Assembly (NCBI RefSeq): GCF_019669905.1
Contig: NZ_AP019777.1
Span: forward strand, 2,790,001 to 2,854,000
Source of the DNA: Methylomonas koyamae
GTDB taxonomy: Bacteria > Pseudomonadota > Gammaproteobacteria > Methylococcales > Methylomonadaceae
Reading direction: 5' to 3'
Length of the DNA stretch: 64,000 bases
Shown: positions 27,236-36,489 of the stretch, piece by piece
Layout: the number at the start of each line of letters is the position of its first letter
Numbering within the stretch: position 1 is the stretch's first letter
Notes under the pieces: generated by a model
Seen by the model: the letters and a program-made list of their open reading frames with translations, nothing else
What the model was told of the DNA's origin: nothing
Databases searched by the model: none
Made by a program: the position numbers and the translations under genes

Positions 27236-27242
27236 ACCGGCC

Positions 27243-27269
27243 GGCGGTCCGGCCGGATGCCGGACCGCC
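27243..27269. terminator. Bidirectional hairpin between ompA-like gene and dsbC
   Basis: GGCGGTCCGG (27243-27252) pairs perfectly with CCGGACCGCC (27260-27269). It stands in the 40-bp gap between two convergent genes. CCCCGTTTTATT follows on the plus strand, so termination is more convincing in that direction. Confidence 0.65.
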
Positions 27270-27275
27270 CCCGTT

Positions 27276-27983
27276 TTATTCGCTAGCCAATATCTTGGCC
27301 AACTGCGCAGCGGGCACGTAACCGGGCAAAATATTCCCTTTTTGGGTCACTATCATCGGCGTGCCGTTCATGCCGAACGCTTCGCCCAAGGCCATATGTT
27401 CGTCGACCGGATTTTCACAGCTTTTGCTATCCAGGCTTTCGCCTTTCTTTGCTGAGGTCAGAGCTTTGTTTCTATCGGCCGCGCACCAGACAGAAACCGC
27501 TTTTTTGTAGGAATCGGAACCTTTACCGGCTCTAGGGAAAAACATATAGCGCACTGTGATGCCTTGCGCCAAATATTGATCGATTTCCGAATGCAATTTA
27601 CGGCAGTAGCCGCAGTCGATGTCGGTAAACACCGAGACCGTGTGTTTGGGAGTCTCCGGTTTGAAGATAATCATCTTCTGTTCGCCGAGCTTGTCCAATT
27701 CCGCTTTACGAACGCCGGCCAATTTGGTCTCGGTGATATTTTTCTTGGCTTGCACGTCGAATAATTGGCCTTGCACCAAATATTTGCCGTCTTCGGAGGC
27801 ATAAAAAATATTGCCGCCCATCGTCACTTCGTACAGCCCCTGAATTTCGGACGGTTTAACCGCATCGATTTTGCCTTCCGGCATAAACTCGCTGAGCGCC
27901 TTTTTGATTGCCGCTTCGTCGGCAACCGCTTGGCCGCAGGCCATCGCGGCCGATAAGGCCAGAAGGTGTGAGATTTTTTTCAT
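27276..27983 (-). CDS. dsbC: Periplasmic disulfide isomerase DsbC
   Basis: A 235-residue protein with a signal peptide (ISHLLALSAAMACGQAVADE), an N-terminal dimerisation domain and a thioredoxin domain. The active site is CGYC (Cys124, Cys127) in FTDIDCGYCRKLHSEID. The structural disulfide pair lies in WCAADRNKA and SKSCENP, and the cis-Pro loop is NGTPMIV. It rearranges wrong disulfides in the periplasm using electrons from DsbD. It lies 64 bp downstream of rseP on the same strand, where bamA is found in many gammaproteobacteria. Confidence 0.94.
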   Translation of the reverse strand: MKKISHLLALSAAMACGQAVADEAAIKKALSEFMPEGKIDAVKPSEIQGLYEVTMGGNIFYASEDGKYLVQGQLFDVQAKKNITETKLAGVRKAELDKLGEQKMIIFKPETPKHTVSVFTDIDCGYCRKLHSEIDQYLAQGITVRYMFFPRAGKGSDSYKKAVSVWCAADRNKALTSAKKGESLDSKSCENPVDEHMALGEAFGMNGTPMIVTQKGNILPGYVPAAQLAKILASE

Positions 27984-28047
27984 GCTAGTACCAATGGAAG
28001 ATAGTCAAGGAAAGCGGTTGACCGGGATTGCGCCGATTCGTTCAGCG

Positions 28048-29412
28048 TTATTGGAATAGCCGGTCGATATCGAGAAACATGGCTAACGCCATCAATAGCA
28101 TCAACAGGACCATGCCAATCTGTTGGAAATACATCTGCATTTTCTCCGGAACCGGACTGCCTTTGACCGCTTCCACGGCAAAAAACAACAAATGGCCGCC
28201 ATCCAATACCGGCACCGGCAAAAGATTCAATACGCCGAGACTGACGCTGACCAGACCCAGAAACTTCAGGAAGGCGGTCAGGCCCATTTCGGCAGATTGT
28301 CCGGCATACTGGGCGATACTGATCGGACCGCTCAGGTTTTCCACCGACGCCGACCCTACCACCATTTTACCCATCATTTTCAGGGTGTTGACGGCGTAGA
28401 ACCAGGTTCTTTCGAACGCAGCCGGTACCGCATCGAGCGGGGACAGTGCATGCTTAACCAATAGCGAATCCAACAAATCCTTGGGCGTCTCGACACCTGC
28501 GCCGATCTTGCCGATGCTGTTACCGTCCTTCTGCTGCTCTCGGCGCGGTGTTAGCGTTAATTCCGAGCGGGCGCCGTTACGCTCTATCGTTAAGCTAATA
28601 GCGACTTCCGGGCGGGCCTGCACATATTCGACCCATTGTTGCCAATCGGCGATCTCGACGCCGTCGGCGCTGACCAGCAAATCGCCGCTTTGCAGACCGG
28701 CCTGTTTGGCCACACCGTCGTCCATCAGTTTGCCGACTACGGGTTTAATCTTCGGCGACCAGGGCTTCAAGCCCAAACGCTTGTGCAAACCTTCCGGCGT
28801 TTCGGCATCCCGGTCGGACAAGCGCAGCATATGGCTTTGCCGGCTGTCGTCCGCCGATTTGGTGGTTATACTGATTTCGCGTTCGCCGGCAATCGCCGCC
28901 GAGAGCAACGCGTCGAAGGTTTCTATCCAGGTTGGCGTCGTCTTGTCGTTAACGGCGACGATTTCGTCGCCCTCGACCAGACCGGCTTGCTCGGCCAGAG
29001 AACCTGGCTCGACTCCGCCGATCAACGGTTTGACACCGACTTCGCCAATGACCAGTACGACCCAGAACAACAGCACTGCCAGCAGCAGGTTGAACAACGG
29101 ACCGGCCGCCACTACCGCGGTCCTGGCCCATAACGGCCGCCGATTGAACGCAAACGGCAGATCGGCCTCTTTGACGGCCTCCTCGCGTTCGTCGACCATC
29201 TTCACATAACCGCCCAATGGCACCGCAGCAATGACGAATTCGGTATCGTCTCCGCTTTTCCGCCACGACAGCAACGGCTTGCCGAAGCCAATCGAAAAAC
29301 GGATGACTTTTACCCCGACCTTGCGTGCGACCCAAAAATGGCCGAATTCATGAAACGCCACCAGTACTGCGATGGCGACAATGAAGTAAAACAAGGTATG
29401 CAGGGTATCCAT
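28048..29412 (-). CDS. rseP: Site-2 zinc metalloprotease RseP
   Basis: A 454-residue inner-membrane protease. The zinc motif HEFGH is at residues 21-25 in the first membrane segment, and the third ligand motif LDGGHL is near the C-terminus (PVPVLDGGHLLFF). Two periplasmic PDZ domains lie between (AEQAGLVEGDEIVAVNDKTT and AKQAGLQSGDLLVSADG). It makes the second, intramembrane cut of anti-sigma factor RseA during envelope stress. It is 7 bp downstream of dxr, as usual in this operon. Confidence 0.95.
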   Translation of the reverse strand: MDTLHTLFYFIVAIAVLVAFHEFGHFWVARKVGVKVIRFSIGFGKPLLSWRKSGDDTEFVIAAVPLGGYVKMVDEREEAVKEADLPFAFNRRPLWARTAVVAAGPLFNLLLAVLLFWVVLVIGEVGVKPLIGGVEPGSLAEQAGLVEGDEIVAVNDKTTPTWIETFDALLSAAIAGEREISITTKSADDSRQSHMLRLSDRDAETPEGLHKRLGLKPWSPKIKPVVGKLMDDGVAKQAGLQSGDLLVSADGVEIADWQQWVEYVQARPEVAISLTIERNGARSELTLTPRREQQKDGNSIGKIGAGVETPKDLLDSLLVKHALSPLDAVPAAFERTWFYAVNTLKMMGKMVVGSASVENLSGPISIAQYAGQSAEMGLTAFLKFLGLVSVSLGVLNLLPVPVLDGGHLLFFAVEAVKGSPVPEKMQMYFQQIGMVLLMLLMALAMFLDIDRLFQ

Positions 29413-29419
29413 CTAACTC

Positions 29420-30604
29420 CTAATGCGACAGTTCGGTAATGACGGTTTCGGCAACCTCTCTGGCACGCCGGTCGGCGTCCAGAACGTGCTCCAAGGTATC
29501 GGCGGCTTCCGGTTCGAAACGGGCCATGCTGCGTTCGATGATTTTGGCAATATCGGTGAAACGCACCCGTTCGTTCAAAAATGCGTCGACAGCGATTTCA
29601 TTGGCGGCGTTCAGCACAGTAGGCATGATGCCGCCGGCCTTGATCGCCTGGTATGCCAGCTTCAAACACGGAAAACGTTGCAAGTCGGGTTGCTCGAAAT
29701 CCATGTGCTTGACTTGAAAAATGTTCAAGGGTTCCACACCGGAATCGAAACGCTCCGGCCAGGCCATTGCATGGGCGATCGGCGTACGCATATCCGGATT
29801 ACCCATTTGCGCCAACACCGAGCCGTCGACGTAATCCACCATCGAATGAATGATGCTTTGAGGATGAATGACGACCTGAATCGCATCGGGGTCCATATCG
29901 AACAGCAAGCAGGCTTCGATCAGCTCCAGGCCCTTGTTCATCATCGTCGCGGAATCGACCGAGATTTTTCGTCCCATATCCCACTTGGGGTGGGCTACCG
30001 CCTGCTCCGGCGTGACGTGCTCCAGCTCGGCCAGCGGCGTTTGCCGAAACGGACCGCCGGAAGCGGTCAGTAAAATTCTACGGGCCTGCTTGGCGCGGTG
30101 TCCGGCGGTATATCCGGCCGGCATGCACTGGAATATGGCGTTATGCTCGCTATCGATGGGCAGTAAGGTGGCACCGGACTCGGCCACCGCATTCATGAAG
30201 ATTTGGCCGGACATTACCAAAGCTTCCTTATTGGCTAGCAGCACCGCTTTACCGGCTTTCGCCGCAGCCAGAGTCGGCAGCAAACCGGCAGCGCCGACAA
30301 TGGCGGCCATGACGGCGTCCACGTTATCCAGCGTCGCGACCTGAGCCAAGGCATCGGCGCCGGCCAGGACCTTAATGTCGGCAATCGGCGTGCCAGCCAG
30401 TTTATCCGTGAAAGCTTGGACATTGTCCGGGTTGGCAACTACGGCATATTCCGGCCGGTGCGCCAGACATTGTTCGAACAACGCGTCGATATTGCCATTG
30501 GCGGTTAACGCGACCACCTTGTATTGGTCGGGATGGCGGGCGACCACGTCCAGCGTACTAACGCCGATGGAGCCGGTGGCTCCGAGTATGCAAATGCCTT
30601 TCAT
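29420..30604 (-). CDS. dxr: 1-deoxy-D-xylulose 5-phosphate reductoisomerase
   Basis: A 394-residue enzyme of the MEP isoprenoid pathway, converting DXP to MEP with NADPH. NADPH-binding [13 protein letters not shown] lies at the N-terminus. Catalytic and metal-binding parts are [33 protein letters not shown] and [18 protein letters not shown]. The start overlaps the end of cdsA by 4 bp (ATGA-type coupling). ispG, a later enzyme of the same pathway, is at 56.5 kb, and uppS, which uses the products, is upstream. Confidence 0.96.
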   Translation of the reverse strand: MKGICILGATGSIGVSTLDVVARHPDQYKVVALTANGNIDALFEQCLAHRPEYAVVANPDNVQAFTDKLAGTPIADIKVLAGADALAQVATLDNVDAVMAAIVGAAGLLPTLAAAKAGKAVLLANKEALVMSGQIFMNAVAESGATLLPIDSEHNAIFQCMPAGYTAGHRAKQARRILLTASGGPFRQTPLAELEHVTPEQAVAHPKWDMGRKISVDSATMMNKGLELIEACLLFDMDPDAIQVVIHPQSIIHSMVDYVDGSVLAQMGNPDMRTPIAHAMAWPERFDSGVEPLNIFQVKHMDFEQPDLQRFPCLKLAYQAIKAGGIMPTVLNAANEIAVDAFLNERVRFTDIAKIIERSMARFEPEAADTLEHVLDADRRAREVAETVITELSH

Positions 30605-31524
30605 GAGTAAAAAATCCTGCCGATCAGCAAAATGCCGGCATAAAAGAATGGGGCCGCGGCAATTACGCTATCCACCCGGTCCAGGATACCGCCGTGTCCA
30701 GGCAATAAGTTTCCACTGTCTTTCACGCCTTTTTTACGTTTGACCAGACTGAAAAACAAATCCCCGTAAATGGATACCAACACCGTTATCACCGACAAGA
30801 TCAGCATATCGGTCCAGACCAGGCCGCCCAAAAAGCGCAGGCTACTGTCTTGGGCTTCGGCCGGTTCGTTGGCGGTCAACCAGCCGTAGATAGCGAAACC
30901 CAAGCCGCACAAGGCTGCCGAAGCCAACGCGCCGTACATACCCTGCACCGTTTTGCCGGGGCTGACTTCAGGAGCCAATTTCTCCTTGCCCCAGGTTTTG
31001 CCGGCAAAGTACGCGGAAATATCGGCGGCCCAAATCAGAATCAAAAAGTAAAGCACCATGCCGGTACCGTAATAAGCACGTAATTTGCTGAGGAACATCC
31101 AGGCGCCGAGCAGCACCATCCAGCCGACAAACGCCTTGAATCGGGGTTTGAACTCCATGCTCAGCAACTGCGGGCTGGTCTTTCTGATCAAGACCATCGT
31201 CAGAATCCAGAACGATACCGGCAATATGACAAACCACTCCAAAGCATCCGAATAATCCTTGATTTCCGGCCATTCCATTGCCTCGCTGGTCAGTTCCAAC
31301 AACACGGTCCAGTAAGTCACACCCAGCATTGGCACAATCAGCGCGAGCAGAAACAGAATCTTGCTGCCGAGTTTGATAACGTCGGTCAACAGCATCCATT
31401 CGTAGGCGGCAGCCAGTGTGATCAGAGCGATAAACAACGAAAAATAGGTGGCGGGCAGCAACAGCACCGCAGCCGTGGCGGCCGCTGCCAAAACCAGCGC
31501 GGTTAAAATGCGTTTTACTAACAT
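30601..31524 (-). CDS. cdsA: Phosphatidate cytidylyltransferase
   Basis: A 307-residue polytopic inner-membrane enzyme that makes CDP-diacylglycerol, the precursor of all phospholipids. The C-terminal signature is present ([20 protein letters not shown], then DRVDS). About eight hydrophobic segments are visible. It is slightly longer than the E. coli enzyme. It sits between uppS and dxr and overlaps dxr by 4 bp. Confidence 0.95.
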   Translation of the reverse strand: MLVKRILTALVLAAAATAAVLLLPATYFSLFIALITLAAAYEWMLLTDVIKLGSKILFLLALIVPMLGVTYWTVLLELTSEAMEWPEIKDYSDALEWFVILPVSFWILTMVLIRKTSPQLLSMEFKPRFKAFVGWMVLLGAWMFLSKLRAYYGTGMVLYFLILIWAADISAYFAGKTWGKEKLAPEVSPGKTVQGMYGALASAALCGLGFAIYGWLTANEPAEAQDSSLRFLGGLVWTDMLILSVITVLVSIYGDLFFSLVKRKKGVKDSGNLLPGHGGILDRVDSVIAAAPFFYAGILLIGRIFYS

Positions 31525-31561
31525 GTCGATTTTCTAGTTATTATGGTTATGGAAAACATGC

Positions 31562-32323
31562 CTAGACAACTCTGCCGGCGACAACCTGCTCGCCGGTGTG
31601 GCCGAAGCGGCGCTGCCGACGCTTGAAACTGCCGATGGCTTGTTGCAAGGCGTTGTGGTCGAAATCCGGCCACAATGCATCGGTGAAATAAAACTCCGTG
31701 TAAGCCAATTGCCAGAGCAGGAAATTACTGACCCGTTCCTCGCCGCCGGTACGGATAAATAGATCAGGTTCCGGCAAGCCGGCTGTCTGCAAATAACGCT
31801 CTACCAAATCTTCGCTGATTTCCTGTTCATCAATGGTACCGGCTTTGATTCCGGCCACGATTTGGCGCATGGCATTGGCGATATCCCAACGTCCGCCATA
31901 ATTGGCGGCAATCAACAGAGTCAAACCGGTATTACTCGCTGTTTGCGCTTCGGCAGAGCGGATTTTATCTTGCAATTTGTCGTTGAAGGCGGTTTTGTCG
32001 CCAATGATTTTCAGGCGGATATTATTTCTGTCCAGTTTGTCGACCTCGGCTTGCAAGGTCGACATAAACAATTCCATCAACAGGCTGACTTCGTCCTTAG
32101 GCCGGCGCCAGTTCTCGCTGCTGAACGCAAACAAGGACAACACTTCGATGTTTTCCTTCGCGCAGAATTCGACGATTTTACGCACCGCCTTGACCCCGGC
32201 ATGGTGCCCCATTATCCGCGGCATCAGACGCTTTTGCGCCCAACGGCCGTTACCATCCATGATGATGGCAATATGGCGCGGATTGCCGTTATCAATCACC
32301 GGTTTGTCGTCAACAGCATTCAT
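31562..32323 (-). CDS. uppS: Undecaprenyl diphosphate synthase
   Basis: A 253-residue cis-prenyltransferase that makes the C55 lipid carrier for peptidoglycan from farnesyl and isopentenyl diphosphates. The catalytic Asp is in IIMDGNGRWAQKR. Other family blocks are GHHAGVKAVRKIV, FSSENWRRP and LFIRTGGEERVSNFLLWQLA. It starts 11 bp after frr ends. The order frr-uppS-cdsA-dxr-rseP is the classical one. Confidence 0.96.
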   Translation of the reverse strand: MNAVDDKPVIDNGNPRHIAIIMDGNGRWAQKRLMPRIMGHHAGVKAVRKIVEFCAKENIEVLSLFAFSSENWRRPKDEVSLLMELFMSTLQAEVDKLDRNNIRLKIIGDKTAFNDKLQDKIRSAEAQTASNTGLTLLIAANYGGRWDIANAMRQIVAGIKAGTIDEQEISEDLVERYLQTAGLPEPDLFIRTGGEERVSNFLLWQLAYTEFYFTDALWPDFDHNALQQAIGSFKRRQRRFGHTGEQVVAGRVV

Positions 32324-32334
32324 GTCTTTCTCGG

Positions 32335-32892
32335 TTACATGGACAGCAAATCAGCTTCTTTTTCTTCCAGATGCTTTTCCACTTCCTTGATGTATTGGTC
32401 GGTCAGTTTTTGGATCTTGTCTTCCGCTTGGCGCGCGTCGTCTTCGGAAATCAATTTCTCTTTCAAAGCGTCTTTGATTGCGGCGTTGGCGTCGCGGCGA
32501 ATGTTGCGGATCGACACCCGGCCCTGCTCGGCTTCGTTTTTTACGATTTTGACCAAATCTCGGCGGCGCTCCTCGGTCAAGGCCGGCAAAGGCAGTCGAA
32601 TCACCGTACCCTGCGTGGCCGGGTTCAAACCCAAACCGGAAGACATGATCGCCTTTTCGATCGCCTGCACCATGCTTTTTTCCCACGGAACGACTTTCAG
32701 AGTCCGCGCGTCCTCGACCGTGACGTTGGCGACTTGCGACAACGGCGATTCGTTGCCGTAGTAAGACACCGAAATTTGGTCCAGCAAACTAGGATGGGCG
32801 CGCCCGGTTCTGATTTTGGTGAACGCTTTTTGCAACGCTTCGATACTTTTTACCATCCGCGCTGCAGCATCTTGTTGAATATCGCTAATCAT
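32335..32892 (-). CDS. frr: Ribosome recycling factor
   Basis: A 185-residue protein, the standard length, that splits post-termination ribosomes together with EF-G. Typical blocks are [50 protein letters not shown] and [14 protein letters not shown]. It begins 4 bp after pyrH ends. Confidence 0.97.
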   Translation of the reverse strand: MISDIQQDAAARMVKSIEALQKAFTKIRTGRAHPSLLDQISVSYYGNESPLSQVANVTVEDARTLKVVPWEKSMVQAIEKAIMSSGLGLNPATQGTVIRLPLPALTEERRRDLVKIVKNEAEQGRVSIRNIRRDANAAIKDALKEKLISEDDARQAEDKIQKLTDQYIKEVEKHLEEKEADLLSM

Positions 32893-32896
32893 TCTG

Positions 32897-33616
32897 TTAA
32901 TTCCTCACGATCAGAGAGCCGATGTCTTCGCCGCGCATCAAACGCATTACGGCGCCCGGCTCGAATACATTCATTACCCGCATCGGCAAATTGTTATCCC
33001 GGCACAGTACCAAAGCGGTGGTATCCATGACGTTTAGACGCTGATCGATGGCTTCGTCATAGGTCAAACGGGGATAAAATACCGCATCGGGTACTTTCAC
33101 GGGATCGGCCGAATAAACACCCTTGACCTTGGTGGCCTTGATCATCAACTCGGCGTCGATTTCGATGGCACGCAAGCTGGCCGCGGTATCGGTGGTAAAA
33201 AACGGGTTACCGGTGCCGGCGGCAAAAATGGCGACACGGCCTTTTTCCAAATGGCGGACCGCCCGGCGGCGAATGTAGTCTTCGCACACCTGGTTGATTT
33301 TCAAGGCGGTCATGACTCGCACCGGTTGGCCCAGGTACTCCAATGCATCCTGCATGGCCAAGGCGTTGATCACGGTGGCGAGCATACCCATCTGGTCGCC
33401 GGTGACCCGATTCAAACCTTCCGACGCCTTTTCGCCGCCGCGTAAAATGTTACCGCCGCCAATTACCAGACCTACCTGGATACCGGCGTCGCACAAGTCT
33501 TTCACTTCCTGAGCCAAGCGCTGGACAATATCCGGATCGATACTGCCGCCCCGTTCGCTCATCAGTGCTTCACCGCTCAACTTCAGCAAAATTCTCTGAC
33601 AAATCAATTGACTCAT
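32897..33616 (-). CDS. pyrH: Uridylate kinase
   Basis: A 239-residue hexameric UMP kinase of the amino-acid-kinase fold. It shows [10 protein letters not shown] at the N-terminus, the GGGNILRG loop, [12 protein letters not shown] and [14 protein letters not shown]. It phosphorylates UMP to UDP. ATG 33616 was chosen; an in-frame TTG two codons earlier gives 33622. The gene is separated from tsf by a terminator, so it has its own promoter or depends on read-through. Confidence 0.96.
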   Translation of the reverse strand: MSQLICQRILLKLSGEALMSERGGSIDPDIVQRLAQEVKDLCDAGIQVGLVIGGGNILRGGEKASEGLNRVTGDQMGMLATVINALAMQDALEYLGQPVRVMTALKINQVCEDYIRRRAVRHLEKGRVAIFAAGTGNPFFTTDTAASLRAIEIDAELMIKATKVKGVYSADPVKVPDAVFYPRLTYDEAIDQRLNVMDTTALVLCRDNNLPMRVMNVFEPGAVMRLMRGEDIGSLIVRN

Positions 33617-33664
33617 ATTCAAATATCCAGCGTAAAGGGTAAAAGCAACGAAACATCCAGAAAA

Positions 33665-33688
33665 ATAAACCCGGAAAACCGGGTTTAT
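33665..33688 (-). terminator. Rho-independent terminator after tsf
   Basis: The stem ATAAACCCGG/CCGGGTTTAT with an AAAA loop spans 33665-33688. On the minus strand TTTTTCTGG follows. It begins 13 bp beyond the tsf stop and closes or attenuates the rpsB-tsf unit. Confidence 0.85.
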
Positions 33689-33701
33689 GTCCTGGGCGGG
33701 G

Positions 33702-34586
33702 TTAACCTCTGACTTGCGCCATAACTTCGGCGGCGAAATCCTCTTCTTTCTTTTCGATACCCTCGCCTACTTCGAAACGGGCGAAACGCAACGCGGCATT
33801 GCCTTTTTCCTTCAACAGCTGGCCAACGGTTTTGCTGTCGTCTTTAATGAAAGCTTGGCCTTGCAACGTGATTTCCGACAAAAATTTGTTGACCCGGCCT
33901 GAAACCATTTTTTCGACGATATCGGCAGGTTTACCTTTGATCTTTTCTTCTTGCTGAGCCAAGAAAATTTCTTTCTCTTTTTCGATAGTTTCCGGAGCAA
34001 CTTCATCGGCGGAAATGCAAGCAGGTTTACTGGCGGCGATGTGCATCGCGACATCTTTACCCAGTTCCGCATCCGCTTTAGCCAATTCGACGATAACGCC
34101 GATTTTGCTGCCATGCAGATACGCCGCTTGGCCGCCATCGGCGGTGGAATATTTCACGAACCGGCGTACGGTAATGTTTTCGCCGATTTTAGCGATCAAA
34201 GCCCGCCGAGTATCGTCCACACTGACGCCGGTGCTGAGCAGCATCGCTTGCAACTCTTCGTCGCTGTTGACGTTGTTGTTCAACAAGCTGTTGACGACAT
34301 CGTTGGTGAAACCGATAAAGTCGTCGCCTTTGGCTACGAAATCGGTTTCGCAGTTGACGTCGACCATGACCACGGTTTTGCCGTCGTCGGATACTTTGAC
34401 GCCGATGACGCCTTCCGCCGCGATCCGGCCGGATTTTTTGTCGGCTTTTGCCAGACCGGCTTTACGCATGTTTTCGATCGCCAATTCCATATCGCCGTTG
34501 GCTTCGACCAAGGCTTTCTTACATTCCATCATGCCCGAACCGGTACGTTCACGCAGTTCCTTGACCATCGCCGCACTAATACTCAT
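33702..34586 (-). CDS. tsf: Elongation factor Ts
   Basis: A 294-residue guanine-nucleotide exchange factor for EF-Tu. The N-terminal UBA-like part includes [20 protein letters not shown], and the core motif is [19 protein letters not shown]. An in-frame TTG at 34601 would add five residues, but the ATG at 34586 has GAGG nine bases upstream and gives the usual MSIS-type start. It is paired with rpsB as in most bacteria. Confidence 0.97.
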   Translation of the reverse strand: MSISAAMVKELRERTGSGMMECKKALVEANGDMELAIENMRKAGLAKADKKSGRIAAEGVIGVKVSDDGKTVVMVDVNCETDFVAKGDDFIGFTNDVVNSLLNNNVNSDEELQAMLLSTGVSVDDTRRALIAKIGENITVRRFVKYSTADGGQAAYLHGSKIGVIVELAKADAELGKDVAMHIAASKPACISADEVAPETIEKEKEIFLAQQEEKIKGKPADIVEKMVSGRVNKFLSEITLQGQAFIKDDSKTVGQLLKEKGNAALRFARFEVGEGIEKKEEDFAAEVMAQVRG

Positions 34587-34611
34587 CGTTTTTTTCCTCA
34601 ATTTATCAACT

Positions 34612-34639
34612 AAAAAAACGCCTCACTAAGGAGGCGTTT
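34612..34639 (-). terminator. Attenuator-like hairpin between rpsB and tsf
   Basis: AAACGCCTC (34616-34624) pairs with GAGGCGTTT (34631-34639) around a 6-nt loop. On the minus strand the hairpin is followed by a run of four or more T. It has the form of an intrinsic terminator inside the rpsB-tsf operon, so it probably lowers tsf transcription relative to rpsB. A similar arrangement is known in other gammaproteobacteria. Confidence 0.8.
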
Positions 34640-34705
34640 AAAAGACAGTCTGTTCTGAACGCTAGGTCCAGGAGCCCGGCGGCGGCGCCGGGCAGCTTGT
34701 AATAC

Positions 34706-35449
34706 TTACGCTTCCGAGACGACTTCTTCTACAAATTCGTCGACTTTAGCCGAAGCGTCCATACGCAGTGCCTTGGCTTCCAGAATAGCGGCGGAAGCGC
34801 TTTGGCAATACAGCGTGACTGCACGAATGGAATCGTCATTTCCCGGAATCACGTAATCGATTTTTTCCGGAGAGTTGTTCGAATCGACCACGCCTACTAC
34901 CGGGATGCCCAATTTTTTGGCTTCCATAATCGCATTTTTTTCGTAACCGACGTCCAGGACGAAAATCACGTCCGGCGTGCCGCGCATATCTTTGATACCG
35001 CCCAGGCTGCGTTCGAGCTTCTCCAGCTCGCGCTCCATACCCAAAGCTTCCTTCTTGCTGAAACGTTGGTACAGGGTACCGTCGGCTTTCATCGCCTCCA
35101 GTTCTTTCAGGCGGTTGATCGATTTTTTAATGGTTTTGAAGTTGGTCAACATGCCGCCCAACCAACGATGGTTGACGTAAGGCATGCCACAACGTTTTGC
35201 TTCTTCGGCTACTGTTTTGCGCGCGGCTTTTTTGGTGCCGACGAACAGGATGGTACCTTTGTTCGCGGTCATTTGACCGAGGTAGTTCATCGCATCGTTA
35301 AACAATGGAAGGGTTTGTTCCAAATCAATGATGTGGATTTTATTACGGGCTCCAAACAAGTATGAAGCCATTTTCGGGTTCCAGTAACGGGTTTGATGTC
35401 CGAAGTGAACACCCGCTTCCAGCATTTGACGCATTGACACTGCTGCCAT
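34706..35449 (-). CDS. rpsB: 30S ribosomal protein S2
   Basis: A 247-residue ribosomal protein with typical blocks: [56 protein letters not shown] and [23 protein letters not shown] 35449 is preceded by AGGAGAAGTAA. It is the first gene of the minus-strand run and diverges from map. Confidence 0.98.
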   Translation of the reverse strand: MAAVSMRQMLEAGVHFGHQTRYWNPKMASYLFGARNKIHIIDLEQTLPLFNDAMNYLGQMTANKGTILFVGTKKAARKTVAEEAKRCGMPYVNHRWLGGMLTNFKTIKKSINRLKELEAMKADGTLYQRFSKKEALGMERELEKLERSLGGIKDMRGTPDVIFVLDVGYEKNAIMEAKKLGIPVVGVVDSNNSPEKIDYVIPGNDDSIRAVTLYCQSASAAILEAKALRMDASAKVDEFVEEVVSEA

Positions 35450-35589
35450 TTACTTCTCCTAATATTGCCGAATTTTCGGCTTTGGGTTACGCCTCCACCC
35501 GCCCCGACCAGTGACCGTAAACCCAAGGTTTTCGGCACCCCACCGACCGTGTCGACAAGTGTGAGTATTGATTACATAGTGAACTTACC

Positions 35590-35618
35590 TTTATACCATG
35601 ATTACAATTTCACAACAA
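35590..35618 (-). promoter_or_regulatory. Putative sigma-70 promoter of rpsB
   Basis: Read on the minus strand, TTGTTG (35618-35613) and TATAAA (35595-35590) are separated by 17 bp. It would give a leader of about 135 nt before rpsB, long enough for S2 autoregulation as known in E. coli. Predicted by eye. Confidence 0.5.
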
Positions 35619-35724
35619 CTTCAAGTCTGATAGACTCGGCGGCATAGCGTGCAGGGGTTGACTCCGGTTTTTGCCGCAAGCCCTGCTCGAATCGCACTCG
35701 TTATTCATTCTTAAAATTGACCCG

Positions 35725-36489
35725 ATGACCATAATTATCAAAACCGCCGACGAAATCGAGAAGATGCGCGTAGCCTGCAAACTGGCCGCCGACGTGCTGG
35801 ACATGATCGCTCCGCATGTCGCCGCCGGCGTCGCTACCGAGGAACTCGACCGCATCTGCCACGAATATATCGTCGACGTGCAACAAGCTATCCCGGCACC
35901 GTTAAATTACCGGGGCTTCCCGAAATCGATATGCACCTCGATCAATCACCAAATTTGCCACGGCATCCCCAGCGATAAAAAACTGAAAAACGGCGATATC
36001 GTTAATATCGATATCACCGTGATTAAGGACGGCTACCACGGCGATACCAGCAAAATGTTCTGCGTCGGCGAGGTCAGCCCGCACGCCAAACGCCTGGTCG
36101 ACGTGACCCGGGAGAGCTTGTTTTTAGGCATCGAACAAGTCAAACCGGGCGCGCATTTCGGCGACATCGGCTACGCCATACAAAAGCACGCCGAAGCCAA
36201 CCGCTACTCGGTCGTGCGCGAATTTTGCGGCCATGGCATCGGCAAAAAATTCCACGAAGACCCGCACGTCATGCATTTCGGCAAACGCGGCGAAGGCGCA
36301 ATGATGGAGCCGGGCATGATATTCACGATAGAACCCATGCTCAACCTCGGCAAACGCCACATGAAAATCCTTCCCGACGGCTGGACCGCCGTAACCAAGG
36401 ACCGCAGCTTGTCGGCCCAATGGGAACACACGATTCTGGTGACCGAACAAGGCTACGAAATATTGACCTTGAGACAGGACGAATTGTGA
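35725..36489 (+). CDS. map: Type I methionine aminopeptidase
   Basis: A 254-residue enzyme that removes N-terminal Met from new proteins. The five metal ligands are visible: two Asp in VNIDITVIKDGYHGDTSKMF, His in FCGHGIGKKFHE, Glu in FTIEPMLNLG and Glu in QWEHTILVTE. ATG 35725 gives the usual MTIIIKTADEIEKM start; an upstream in-frame start at 35671 is unsupported. Divergent from rpsB, as in E. coli. Its stop overlaps the glnD start by 4 bp. Confidence 0.97.
   Translation: MTIIIKTADEIEKMRVACKLAADVLDMIAPHVAAGVATEELDRICHEYIVDVQQAIPAPLNYRGFPKSICTSINHQICHGIPSDKKLKNGDIVNIDITVIKDGYHGDTSKMFCVGEVSPHAKRLVDVTRESLFLGIEQVKPGAHFGDIGYAIQKHAEANRYSVVREFCGHGIGKKFHEDPHVMHFGKRGEGAMMEPGMIFTIEPMLNLGKRHMKILPDGWTAVTKDRSLSAQWEHTILVTEQGYEILTLRQDEL

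Noticed and set aside
36225..36485. Upstream extension of glnD inside map
   Set aside because: The translated extension is Arg/His-rich nonsense and overlaps a certain gene; GTG 36486 overlapping the map stop is the normal arrangement.
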